From NCBI GenBank assembly GCA_039923155.1, contig JBDTDI010000094.1, positions 1-15,711 on the forward strand: a DNA stretch of 15,711 nt. The letters are read 5' to 3'. The stretch comes from Rhodococcus_D sp039923155. Its GTDB lineage: Bacteria > Actinomycetota > Actinomycetes > Mycobacteriales > Mycobacteriaceae. Below, piece after piece: positions 7,572 to 14,404 of the stretch. Position 1 is the stretch's first letter; every line of letters starts with the position of its first letter. The position numbers and the translations under genes are program-made. A model generated the notes under the pieces. The model made no database searches, was not told the origin of the DNA, and was given only the letters and a program-made list of their open reading frames with translations.

Positions 7572-8153
7572 TCAGTCGGTCGTGGAGGTGCGGTGGAAGC
7601 TCTGGTAGGCCCGCGACTGGGTGGGCCCGCGCTGGCCCTGGTAGCGGGAGCCGGCCTGCGCGGAGCCGTAGGGGTGCTCGGCGGGGCTGGTCAGGCGCAG
7701 CAGGCACAGCTGGCCGATCTTCATCCCGGGCCACAGGGTGATGGGCAGGTTCGCGACGTTCGACAGCTCCAGGGTGATGTGACCGCTGAAGCCGGGGTCG
7801 ATGAACCCGGCGGTGGAGTGGGTGAGCAGGCCCAGGCGCCCGAGCGAGCTCTTGCCCTCCAGCCGCCCGGCGAGGTCGTCGGGCAGCGTGCAGCGCTCCA
7901 GGGTGGAGCCCAGCACGAACTCCCCGGGGTGCAGCACGAACGGCTCGTCGCCGTCGGCCTCCACCAGGGTGGTCAGCTCGTCCTGCTGCAGGGAGGGGTC
8001 GATGTGGGTGTAGCGGGTGTTGTTGAACACCCGGAACCAGCGGTCCAGGCGGACGTCGATGCTGGAGGGCTGCACCATGGCCGGGTCGTAGGGCGCAAGG
8101 CCCAGGCGGCCACTGGCCAGCGCGGCCTTCAGATCGACGTCCGAGAGCAGCAT
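7572..8153 (-). CDS. dcd: dCTP deaminase, dUMP-forming (bifunctional Dcd-Dut type)
   Basis: A 193-residue cytosolic enzyme of pyrimidine deoxynucleotide synthesis. It deaminates dCTP and, in the mycobacterial type, also hydrolyses the product to dUMP for thymidylate synthase. The fold signature is complete: EGKSSLGRLG (99-108) with S102 and R106, THSTAGFIDPGFSGHITLEL (111-130) with catalytic E129, and QGQRGPT near the C-terminus. The numbering matches what I remember of the M. tuberculosis protein, including A115, which supports the bifunctional, dUMP-forming assignment; this is family inference, not proof. The longer frame begins at 8177, but the conserved N-terminus MLLSD fixes the start at ATG 8153. 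TACCCT ends 6 nt upstream, with no Shine-Dalgarno, pointing to a leaderless message. It is first in an operon with the ABC exporter and divergent from tRNA-Gly. Confidence 0.97.
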   Translation of the reverse strand: MLLSDVDLKAALASGRLGLAPYDPAMVQPSSIDVRLDRWFRVFNNTRYTHIDPSLQQDELTTLVEADGDEPFVLHPGEFVLGSTLERCTLPDDLAGRLEGKSSLGRLGLLTHSTAGFIDPGFSGHITLELSNVANLPITLWPGMKIGQLCLLRLTSPAEHPYGSAQAGSRYQGQRGPTQSRAYQSFHRTSTTD

Positions 8154-8159
8154 GCGAGC

Positions 8160-8165
8160 AGGGTA
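8160..8165 (-). promoter_or_regulatory. -10 element of dcd
   Basis: TACCCT on the minus strand fits TAnnnT and ends 6 nt before the dcd ATG, so transcription would begin at the start codon. The conserved N-terminus fixes the dcd start independently, which makes this the best-anchored leaderless candidate in the window. No clear -35 is seen. Confidence 0.5.
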
Positions 8166-8191
8166 ACGGGCCCGCATCCGTCACCGTCCGC

Positions 8192-8197
8192 TAGAGT
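8192..8197 (+). promoter_or_regulatory. Candidate -10 element of tRNA-Gly
   Basis: TAGAGT fits TAnnnT and lies 25 bp before the tRNA 5' end, a normal distance for a short processed leader. No good -35 is visible upstream, so support is modest. Confidence 0.35.
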
Positions 8198-8222
8198 CTG
8201 GCTGCGCCGCCGAGCGGGGCAC

Positions 8223-8296
8223 GCGGATGTAGTTCAGTGGTAGAACATCAGCTTCCCAAGCTGAATATGCGGGTTCGATTCCCGTCATCCGCTCCA
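8223..8296 (+). tRNA. tRNA-Gly (anticodon CCC), CCA encoded
   Basis: A complete cloverleaf of 74 nt including the encoded CCA. The acceptor stem GCGGATG pairs with CATCCGC, the D stem is GTTC/GAAC, and the anticodon stem TCAGC/GCTGA encloses loop TTCCCAA with anticodon CCC. The T arm is GCGGG/CCCGT around TTCGATT, the variable loop is 4 nt and the discriminator base is T. It reads GGG glycine codons, which are frequent in a GC-rich genome. It is divergent from dcd; from memory a tRNA-Gly also sits by dcd in mycobacteria. Confidence 0.97.
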
Positions 8297-8447
8297 GCGT
8301 CCCCCAGTCCCCTGTCCTCTGCGGCCCTGGGGCCCTCCGGCCCTCCCATCCTCTCGATCCGGCAGCGTCGATGGTCGCCGCGACCACGGTTGCGGCCAGA
8401 CCTGCGTTTATCGTGCGTGCGTTCGTAAAGCTGTCAGGGGTCCTGCG

Positions 8448-8453
8448 TAGGTT
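8448..8453 (+). promoter_or_regulatory. -10 element of the HNH gene
   Basis: TAGGTT fits TAnnnT and ends 6 nt before ATG 8460, again predicting a leaderless transcript. The 150 bp between the tRNA and this element hold no ORF I can support; there is a short GGCC-rich hairpin at 8323-8334 without a T tract. Confidence 0.45.
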
Positions 8454-8459
8454 TCGGAC

Positions 8460-9860
8460 ATGGACACAGCCACGGTCGTCGACCCGGTGCGACAGCACCC
8501 GGTGCACGCCGCCTTGGTCGTGATCGAGGCCGAGCTGGCCCGGGTGCGGGCCGGGCTGCTCGGTGTGCCCGACGCCGAAGCCGCCACCGTGGCCATCGGC
8601 ATGGCCCGGTTGCAGGCGGTGACCCGGGGTACCTACCTGGCCGCGTTGTCGCAGGCCGCCGACCGCGACGACAGCACCGCGGGGCGGGACGCGGTGGCCA
8701 CGGTGGTGGGCGCGCTGCCGATGTCGACGGGCCGGGTCCGCGCCGACCTGCACGAGGCTCGCACCCTCGCCCCCACCGGCACCCTCCCGGGCCTGGGAGC
8801 CGCCCTCGCCTCGGGGCGCACCACCGCCGAGCACAGCGGCATCGGGGTGCGGGCGTTGACGCACCTGCCGGTGCGCACCGTCCGAGAGCGAGCTGAGGAC
8901 ATCGACAACAACTTCACCACGAACGCGCAGACGTTTCCCCCACCGCTGTTCCGCCGTCTGGCCGATCACGTGCTGGCCACGCTGCACCCGGAGCGCGCCG
9001 ACCGTTTCGACCCGGAGTCACACCTGCGCCGGGAGGCCCACCTCGCCGTGGACTCCACCGGCATGGGGCAGCTTCGCGCCCAGCTCGACCCCATCGCCAC
9101 CGCCCAGCTGCGCACGGTGTTGGACGCCCTGTCCGCCCCCGCCACCACCGGCGGTGACGGGCAGCGCGTCCAGGATCAGCGCACGGCACCGCAGCGCCGC
9201 GCCGACGCAATCGGGGAGATGGCCCGCCTCGCCGCGGGCGGCATGCGCGGTGAGCACGGCTACGGCGAAGGCCCCCGCATCGTCGTGCACGCCAGCGTCG
9301 ATCAGATGAACGACGCCGCTGGGTGCGCCGTCGCCCACGATCCCAGCGCGGCGGCCACCACCCCGGGGCACGTGCCGATCGCGCTGCGCGGGCCCGCCCA
9401 CCCCGCCGGGGCCGCGTCCTGCGAACAGACCGGGCCGCTGACCCCCGCCGGGCTCGCCCGGATGGCCTGCGACGCGACCATCGAGCGGGTCATCCTCACC
9501 GCCACCGGCCGGGTGTTGGCCATGTCCACCCTCGGTCGAAGCTTCACCCCCGCACAGAGACGGGCTCTCGCCGCCCGCGACGGGGGGTGCGCCTTCCCCG
9601 GCTGTGCCGCCCCACCGTCGTGGACCGACTCCCACCACATCAGGTTCTGGTCTCTCGGCGGGCCCACCACCGTCGACAACGGCGTCCTCCTGTGTCAGCA
9701 CCACCACACCACCATCCACCAGTGCCGCTGGCACATCGAGGTCCACCACGGACTGCCCTGGTTCATCCCACCGCCGGAGCACGACCCTCTCCAACAACCG
9801 CTGCGCAACACCTTCCACGACGCCATGCGCGCCGCCGCCGCACTGGGGCAGGTGGGGTAG
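8460..9860 (+). CDS. DUF222 / HNH endonuclease domain protein (13E12 repeat family)
   Basis: A 466-residue protein with an N-terminal helical DUF222 region (about 15-330) and a C-terminal HNH nuclease domain (about 365-440). The HNH core shows C377 and C382 in GGCAFPGC, the HH pair at 392-393, N407, C412 and the HHH cluster at 414-416 with H420. Together these form the metal site and a likely structural zinc site, so the nuclease looks intact. Proteins of this family occur in many copies in actinobacterial genomes and are linked to REP13E12-type elements in mycobacteria; their biological role is not settled. ATG 8460 fits both the domain start and the upstream -10 spacing. It lies directly after tRNA-Gly, with no integrase in view. 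Family call firm, function open. Confidence 0.9.
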   Translation: MDTATVVDPVRQHPVHAALVVIEAELARVRAGLLGVPDAEAATVAIGMARLQAVTRGTYLAALSQAADRDDSTAGRDAVATVVGALPMSTGRVRADLHEARTLAPTGTLPGLGAALASGRTTAEHSGIGVRALTHLPVRTVRERAEDIDNNFTTNAQTFPPPLFRRLADHVLATLHPERADRFDPESHLRREAHLAVDSTGMGQLRAQLDPIATAQLRTVLDALSAPATTGGDGQRVQDQRTAPQRRADAIGEMARLAAGGMRGEHGYGEGPRIVVHASVDQMNDAAGCAVAHDPSAAATTPGHVPIALRGPAHPAGAASCEQTGPLTPAGLARMACDATIERVILTATGRVLAMSTLGRSFTPAQRRALAARDGGCAFPGCAAPPSWTDSHHIRFWSLGGPTTVDNGVLLCQHHHTTIHQCRWHIEVHHGLPWFIPPPEHDPLQQPLRNTFHDAMRAAAALGQVG

Positions 9861-9995
9861 CTCGACGGCGCCTGCGGGTCGCGGGCCAGGACGATCGCCA
9901 CCAGGGCAACATCACCGTCGTTGGCGCACGAACCTCGCGCCGCATCAGCAGACGGTGGGGTCAGGTACGGAGACGTTCGCGGTGAAGGGCCCCCG

Positions 9996-11341
9996 TCACC
10001 GGGCGCCGGCGGTCACCGCCGTCGCCGTGGGTTCGGCCAACGGGTCGGCCACGTCGGCAAAGCGCGCCTCGGCGGTGCGGGGCAACAGGTAGAGCGCAGC
10101 CCCGCTGATCGCCGCACAGATGATGATGTAGATCGAGATGCTCGTCGAGCTGCCGTAGTGGGTCAGCAGGGCCGCGGCGATCAGCGGAGCGGGCCCACCG
10201 GCCACGACGCTGGCGAGCTGGTAACCGAGCCCGGCCCCGGTGTAGCGGACGTCCGCGTCGAAGCTCTCCGCGATCAGCGCCGCCTGGGGCCGTACTGGAT
10301 GTCGTGCAGCACCAGGCTGAGGACGATGGCCACCAGCACGACGACGCCGGACTTCGTGTTCAGCATCGCGAAGTAGGGAAAGGCGAACACCGCCGTGAGC
10401 GCGATGCCGATGCCGTAGACCTTTCGTCGTCCGAACCGGTCGGAGAGCCGGCCGAACAGGGGAATGCTGATCAGACCCAGCGCGGCGGCGATGAGGGTGT
10501 CGTTCAGGAGGCCGTTTCGGTCGAGCCCCAGGTGCTTGGTTCCGTAGGTGAGCACGAACGTGATGAAGAGGTAGAACGGGGCTTGTTCGGACATGCGGAC
10601 CAGCGCCGACAGCAGGATCTCCTTCGGGTGTCGCTTGATCACCTCGAGCAGCGGGTTCTTGGCGATCCGGCCGGATTTCCGCATGGCCTCGAACTCAGGG
10701 CTCTCCACCACCCGCAGCCGTACGAACAGTCCGACCCCGATGAGCACGATCGAGAGCAGGAACGGGATCCGCCAGCCGTAGCTGTCGAAGCCGTCCGAAC
10801 CGGTCAGGCCGGTGGTGATGCGGACGACACCGGTGGAGAGCACGAGGCCCAGCGGGACTCCGAGCTGCGGCCAGCTGGCCGAGAAGCCCCGGCCGGACTT
10901 CTTGCCCCACTCCATGCTGAGCAGCACCGAGCCGCCCCACTCCCCGCCGACCCCGATGCCCTGGATGGTGCGCAGCACCACCAGCAGGATCGGGGCCGCG
11001 ATGCCGATGGCGGTGTACGTGGGCAGCACACCGATGAGGACCGTGCCGAACGCCATCAGGAACAGGGTCACCATCAAGGTGGTGCGCCTGCCGATGCGGT
11101 CGCCGTAGTGGCCGAAGATCGCCGCCCCGACGGGCCGGGCGGCGAATCCGACGAACTGCGTGGAGAACGACGCCAGCACTCCCGCCGTGGGCGAGAAGTC
11201 GGGGAAGAACAGGTGAGGAAACACCAGTGCGGCGGCGGTGCCGTAGAGAAAGAAGTCGTACCACTCGATCGTCGTTCCGACGACGCTCGCGAATGTTGCG
11301 CGCCGCGCGGCCTGGGCCCGGGTCACCCCTGTTGACGTCAT
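9996..11341 (-). pseudogene. Metabolite:H+ symporter (MHS family MFS transporter), frameshifted
   Basis: The gene encodes an MFS permease of the metabolite:H+ symporter group (ShiA/ProP/haloacid-permease-like) for a small organic acid or related solute. From ATG 11341 the frame shows WYDFFLYG (27-34), GDRIGRR (80-86) and GIGVGGEWGGS, but it stops at 10274 after about 355 residues. Adding one C to the CCCC run at 10286-10289 (GGGG on the plus strand) restores HDIQYGPQAALIAE and carries the frame to the stop at 9996. That gives about 448 residues with 12 membrane segments, the normal family length. As read, the last one or two helices are lost. This may be a true null mutation or a sequencing error in a homopolymer. 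The start has a good Shine-Dalgarno, AAGGAA (11346-11351), 4 nt before ATG. It is divergent from the GntR regulator. Confidence 0.85.
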
Positions 11342-11403
11342 CTCGTTCCTTCTCGTCGCCGGGCAAGTGGATGGACCACTGGGACACTCAGCCACTGGAC
11401 GTA

Positions 11404-11446
11404 TGGTGTACCTCACAGGAAGTGGCCACGTCAACGTCGGTCGACC
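11404..11446. promoter_or_regulatory. Putative GntR/FadR-type operators in divergent promoter
   Basis: Two short inverted repeats of the form GGTnnACC occur 34 bp apart, about three helical turns: GGTGTACC (11405-11412) and GGTCGACC (11439-11446). The first, with its flanking T, nearly fits the FadR-subfamily pattern T-n-GT-n(0-3)-AC-n-A. GTGGCCAC (11422-11429) is a further palindrome between them. They lie between the symporter gene and the GntR gene that probably controls it. Confidence 0.4.
11405..11434 (-). promoter_or_regulatory. Candidate promoter of the symporter gene
   Basis: On the minus strand TTGACG (11429-11434, 5 of 6 matches to the -35 consensus) and TACACC (11405-11410, 3 of 6 to the -10 consensus) are 18 bp apart, giving a leader of roughly 55 nt before ATG 11341. 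The -10 overlaps the putative GntR operator GGTGTACC, so repressor binding would block polymerase. Motif-based inference. Confidence 0.4.
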
Positions 11447-11518
11447 TTTTCGCCTATCGGGGTCACCGAGAGCAAAACTGGTGAAACAAGACATTGGCTG
11501 ACATTGAGGGGAGGCGCG

Positions 11519-12253
11519 GTGTCAGCAAGAAACAATGCCATGGCACCAATTGGCCGCCTCGAACGAAGGCCGTTGTACGAGCTCCTGGTGGACAAGCTGC
11601 GTGAGCACGCCGAGACGCACGGCCTGCGGGCAGGGGCGAGGCTGCCTGCGGAGCGGGTGCTGGCCGAGCAGCTGGGCGTCAGCCGGGCCTCGCTGCGCCA
11701 AGCCATCGTGGCCCTGGAGGTGCAGGGACTGCTCGAGGTGCGCCACGGGGGCGGCACGTTCCTGCGGCACGACCAGCTGCAGCCCGCACCGAGGGCGGAG
11801 GTGCTCGACCACCGGCGTCGGCTGCCCGCGATCCTCGACGCCCGGGAGGCGTTGGAGGGCGCGATCGCCCGGCTGGCCGCCGAGCGCCGCACTCCCCAGG
11901 ACGTGGCCGCCATCAGGGTCGCGCTCGCCGTGCTCACCGGCGACGGGGACGACGCGGAGCCCGAGCCCGTGGAACGCACAGATGCCGACTTCTACGCCGC
12001 CATCACCGCTGCGGCGCACAGCCCGGTCATCGCCCGGATGATGGCCGAGCTGGCCCCCGAGATCGCCCTGACCCGTCACGAGTCGTCCGACCCGCCCGGC
12101 CGGCCGTCGCAGTGCGCAGCCCAGCACCGGGCGGTGGCCGACGCCGTGATCGCCGGAGACCCCGCCGCGGCGTCGGCGGCGATGCTCGCCCACCTGCGCA
12201 GCTCGGGCGAGCAGCCACCCCGCTGGACCCCGCCAGAGGACGCTCAGCCGTGA
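11519..12253 (+). CDS. GntR family regulator, FadR/FCD subfamily
   Basis: A 244-residue DNA-binding regulator. The N-terminal winged helix-turn-helix (about 18-84) has the family signature RLPAERVLAEQLGVSRASLRQ, then GLLEVRHGGGTFL. The C-terminal FCD ligand domain (about 100-235) keeps the second-half histidine in QHRAVADAVIAGD, but the usual DxxxH metal pair reads DADFY, with tyrosine for the first histidine; metal-assisted ligand binding may be weakened or absent. GTG 11519 is chosen because GAGGGGAGG (11506-11514) sits 4 nt upstream; an in-frame TTG at 11504 would overlap that site. A direct repeat GACATTG at 11490 and 11500 just ahead may serve autoregulation. It is divergent from the symporter gene and overlaps the next gene by 4 bp, so it likely represses both in the absence of an acid ligand. 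Confidence 0.92.
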   Translation: MSARNNAMAPIGRLERRPLYELLVDKLREHAETHGLRAGARLPAERVLAEQLGVSRASLRQAIVALEVQGLLEVRHGGGTFLRHDQLQPAPRAEVLDHRRRLPAILDAREALEGAIARLAAERRTPQDVAAIRVALAVLTGDGDDAEPEPVERTDADFYAAITAAAHSPVIARMMAELAPEIALTRHESSDPPGRPSQCAAQHRAVADAVIAGDPAAASAAMLAHLRSSGEQPPRWTPPEDAQP

Positions 12254-12939
12254 GCGGCGTCGTCACGTGCGACGTGTTCAGCGCGCTGACCGACTCCCAC
12301 CGTGGGGCGAGCGCGCTGCTCGCCGGCTTGCGCCGGGACTGGCCGGTGGACCCCGCCGCGGTGGCCGCCGACTGGGACAGCCGGACCAAGACCCTGCACC
12401 GGACCCACCGCGGCTGGCGCAGCCACGCCGAGCTCGCCACGCAGGCCCTGGTATCGACCTACACCCGGCTCGGGGTGCCCGGTGACGCCCACACCGACGC
12501 CGCTCGGCTGCTCGGTTCCATGCCCGACTGGCCGCTGTGGCCGGACGTGGCGGCACTGGACGCCGCCGCCTGGTCGGGGCTGCGGGTGGGTCTGCTGACC
12601 AACTGCGACGACGACCTGCTCGCCGGCAGCCGGGCGGCCACGCTGGCGTGGGTGGACGGCGAGGTGCTGACCTCACAGGCTCTGCGGGCGTACAAGCCTG
12701 CACGGGCCTTCTACGACCGTGCGCGGGAGCGGGTCGGGGCGTTCGTCCACGTGGCCGCCTCGGCGCGCGACGTCCGCGGGGCGATGGAGGCCGGTGTGGC
12801 GTGCGTGCGGCTCGCCCGTCCCGGGCACGCGCTCGACCCCGACGGCCCGGTGCCCGCCGTGACCGTCACCGACGCCGCCGACCTGCCCGCCGCGGTGCGA
12901 TCGCTGCTGGGCGGGGCCAGCGTGACGGCGTCGAGGTAG
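12250..12939 (+). CDS. HAD-superfamily hydrolase, haloacid dehalogenase-like
   Basis: A 229-residue cytosolic hydrolase with the layout of type II (L-2-haloacid) dehalogenases and related HAD enzymes. Motif I is CDVFSALTD with the nucleophile D8; motif II is LLTNCD (T117, N118); motif III is YKPARAFY with K149 and a tyrosine six residues later as in dehalogenases; motif IV is ASARD with D174. Deviations matter: the Thr four residues after the nucleophile is Ala12, and the Ser and Asn of the dehalogenase SSNxxD loop are Ala and Ser. A true dehalogenase activity is therefore uncertain; it could be a phosphatase-like or divergent enzyme. GTG 12250 overlaps the GntR stop as GTGA, implying translational coupling. 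With the divergent symporter it suggests uptake and processing of a small acid. Confidence 0.82.
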   Translation: MSGVVTCDVFSALTDSHRGASALLAGLRRDWPVDPAAVAADWDSRTKTLHRTHRGWRSHAELATQALVSTYTRLGVPGDAHTDAARLLGSMPDWPLWPDVAALDAAAWSGLRVGLLTNCDDDLLAGSRAATLAWVDGEVLTSQALRAYKPARAFYDRARERVGAFVHVAASARDVRGAMEAGVACVRLARPGHALDPDGPVPAVTVTDAADLPAAVRSLLGGASVTASR

Positions 12940-12960
12940 CGGCGCCCGCGGTTGCCTCCC

Positions 12961-13692
12961 TCAGTCGGTGCGCCGCCTCAAGGTCGCCGCGGCCGCGACC
13001 AGCCCGACCACCACGCAGCCGGCGACGACGACCGTGTCCCACCAGTACGCCGCGTCGAGGGAGGCGGACGTCGAGACGGCCTGCAGGGCGTCGACGGCGT
13101 AGGAGAGCGGCATGGCCGCGGAGGCCCAGTGCAGCACGGTGGCCATCTCGGCGCGGGGAACGAACAGCCCGCACAGCAGCAGCTGCGGGAGCACGACGAC
13201 CGGCATGAGCTGCAGCGCCTGGAACTCGGTGCGAGCAAACGCGCTCGCGAGCAGGCCGAGCGCGACCCCGAGCAGGGCGTTGAGCAGCGCCACGAGCAGC
13301 AACCAGCCGACCGATCCGGCGATGGACAACCCCAGCCCCACGCTCACCAGCACGGCCACGGCCACCTGGACGGCGGCGACCGCCGCGAAGGCCAGTGCGT
13401 ATCCGCCGAGCAGGTCCAGCTTGGCCATCGGGGTGGTCAGCAACCGCTCGAGCGTGCCGGACGTGCGCTCGCGCAGCATGGTGATCGAGGTGACCAGGAA
13501 CATCAGCAGGAAGGGGAAGAAGCCGAGCAGCGCGGGCGCGATCCGGTCGAAGAACGCGGCGGAGTCGAACACGAAGCGCAGCAGCACCATCAGCAGTGCC
13601 GGGACGACCACCATGAGTGCCACCGTGCGGGGGTCGTGGCGCAGCTGGGTGAGCACCCGACGCGTGGTGGCCAGCAGCACCCGCGGGCTCAC
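12961..13692 (-). CDS. ABC-2 type transporter permease
   Basis: A 243-residue integral membrane protein with about six hydrophobic segments (roughly 25-41, 55-71, 98-122, 125-150, 160-178 and 217-236). The cytoplasmic motif RERTSGTLERLLTTP (residues 74-88), between the second and third segments, is the hallmark of ABC-2 permeases of the DrrB/NodJ kind. It would form the membrane channel for the ATPase encoded just upstream, exporting a drug, lipid or polysaccharide; the substrate cannot be told. GTG 13692 overlaps the ATPase stop as GTGA, so the two are translationally coupled and probably made in equal amounts. The longer open frame upstream of 13692 is a shadow of the ATPase gene. It ends 21 bp from the convergent HAD gene, with no clear terminator between. 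Confidence 0.92.
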   Translation of the reverse strand: MSPRVLLATTRRVLTQLRHDPRTVALMVVVPALLMVLLRFVFDSAAFFDRIAPALLGFFPFLLMFLVTSITMLRERTSGTLERLLTTPMAKLDLLGGYALAFAAVAAVQVAVAVLVSVGLGLSIAGSVGWLLLVALLNALLGVALGLLASAFARTEFQALQLMPVVVLPQLLLCGLFVPRAEMATVLHWASAAMPLSYAVDALQAVSTSASLDAAYWWDTVVVAGCVVVGLVAAAATLRRRTD

Positions 13693-14396
13693 GCGCCACG
13701 CACCAGGTGCAGGAAGGCCTCGTCCATGGTCGTGGTACCGGTGCGCCGCTCGAGCCCAGCGGGGGTGTCGTGGGCGAGGACCCGTCCGTCGCGCAGCAGC
13801 AGCAACGTGTCGCAGCGCTCGGCCTCGTCCATGACGTGGCTGGAGACGAGCAACGTCGCGCCGTCGTCGGCCAGCCGGTGGAACAGTGACCAGAGGTCCT
13901 CGCGCAGAACTGGATCCAGGCCAACGGTGGGTTCGTCGAGCACCAGCAGCCGCGGCGTGCCGAGCATGGCCACGGCCAGGCTGACCCGCGAACGCTGGCC
14001 GCCGGACAGCGCGCGGGTGAGCTGGTCGCGGCACCCGGCGAGGTCGACGGCCTCGATCACCCGCTGCACGTCGTGGGCCGGGGCGTCGAGCACGGCGGCG
14101 AAGTAGCGCAGGTTCTCGACCACGCTCAGGTCGCCGTAGACCGAGGCCCCCTGCGAGGCGTACCCGACCTGGCTGCGCAGTGCGGGACTGCCCGCTGGGT
14201 GGCCGAGCACGGTCACCGAGCCCGCCGCGATCCGCTGGACGCCGAGGATGCACCGCAGCAACGTCGTCTTCCCGGATCCGCTGGGCCCGAGCAGACCGGT
14301 CACCCCGCCGGTGGGGAGGTCGAGGCCCGCGTTGAGCACCTCGTGGCCACCCCGCCGGACGCTCAGCCCCTCGATCACCACGGCAGAATTAGCCAC
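13689..14396 (-). CDS. ABC transporter ATP-binding protein (efflux type)
   Basis: A 235-residue ATPase that should power the ABC-2 permease next to it at the inner face of the membrane. All motifs are present: Walker A GPSGSGKT (37-44), Q-loop Q82 in YASQG, signature LSGGQ (130-134), Walker B LLVLDE (150-155) with E155, and switch histidine H187 in SSHVMDEAERCD. It is shorter than DrrA-type proteins of 300 or more residues, lacking their C-terminal regulatory extension. The GTG at 14396 is chosen because it gives a normal N-terminus (MANSAVVIEGLSV) and lies 7 nt after the -10 of a near-perfect promoter, so the transcript is likely leaderless. The frame is open for 213 nt further upstream, but that is TetR antisense sequence. 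Control by the divergent TetR is likely. Confidence 0.93.
   Translation of the reverse strand: MANSAVVIEGLSVRRGGHEVLNAGLDLPTGGVTGLLGPSGSGKTTLLRCILGVQRIAAGSVTVLGHPAGSPALRSQVGYASQGASVYGDLSVVENLRYFAAVLDAPAHDVQRVIEAVDLAGCRDQLTRALSGGQRSRVSLAVAMLGTPRLLVLDEPTVGLDPVLREDLWSLFHRLADDGATLLVSSHVMDEAERCDTLLLLRDGRVLAHDTPAGLERRTGTTTMDEAFLHLVRGA
14384..14389 (+). promoter_or_regulatory. Possible -10 element for the TetR gene
   Basis: CAGAAT matches the -10 consensus at 4 of 6 positions, including A2 and T6. It mirrors the spacing of the opposite promoter: it ends 7 nt before the palindrome centre. The transcript would begin near 14397, either leaderless from GTG 14397 or with about 50 nt of leader to GTG 14448. 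No -35 is evident. Confidence 0.3.
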
Positions 14397-14404
14397 GTGG
14401 TTAA
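14389..14404. promoter_or_regulatory. Palindromic TetR operator candidate
   Basis: TTAGCCACGTGGTTAA is a 16-bp inverted repeat with one mismatched pair, centred between 14396 and 14397 in a short A/T-rich island of an otherwise GC-rich region. It covers the ATPase start codon and touches the -10 of the ABC promoter. Its size, symmetry and place between a TetR gene and its divergent efflux operon are typical of TetR-family operators. Confidence 0.65.

Noticed and set aside
5584..8184. Upstream part of a 1274-codon minus-strand frame that looks fused to the GAF-ANTAR-PAS protein
   Set aside because: This part is a Arg/Pro/Gly-rich shadow of the ABC exporter and dcd in another frame; the real gene starts at ATG 5583.
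5550..8243. Plus-strand open frame of 897 codons
   Set aside because: It is antisense to the ABC exporter and dcd, both with complete motifs. It has repetitive Gly/Arg/Gln/His composition typical of GC-rich shadow frames.
8323..8334. Short hairpin GGCCCTGGGGCC after the tRNA as a terminator
   Set aside because: The stem is only 4-5 bp, and there is no T tract, so it cannot be called an intrinsic terminator.
8181..8987. Minus-strand ORF with the segment MTGIEPAYSAWEADVLPLNYIR
   Set aside because: This peptide is the well-known spurious translation of the antisense of a tRNA-Gly gene; the rest is antisense to the HNH gene.
10007..10021. Perfect 7+1+7 palindrome CGGCGGTCACCGCCG as terminator or operator
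   Set aside because: It lies inside the symporter 3' coding frame, has no loop or T tract, and GGTCACC cores are common by chance in such GC-rich DNA.
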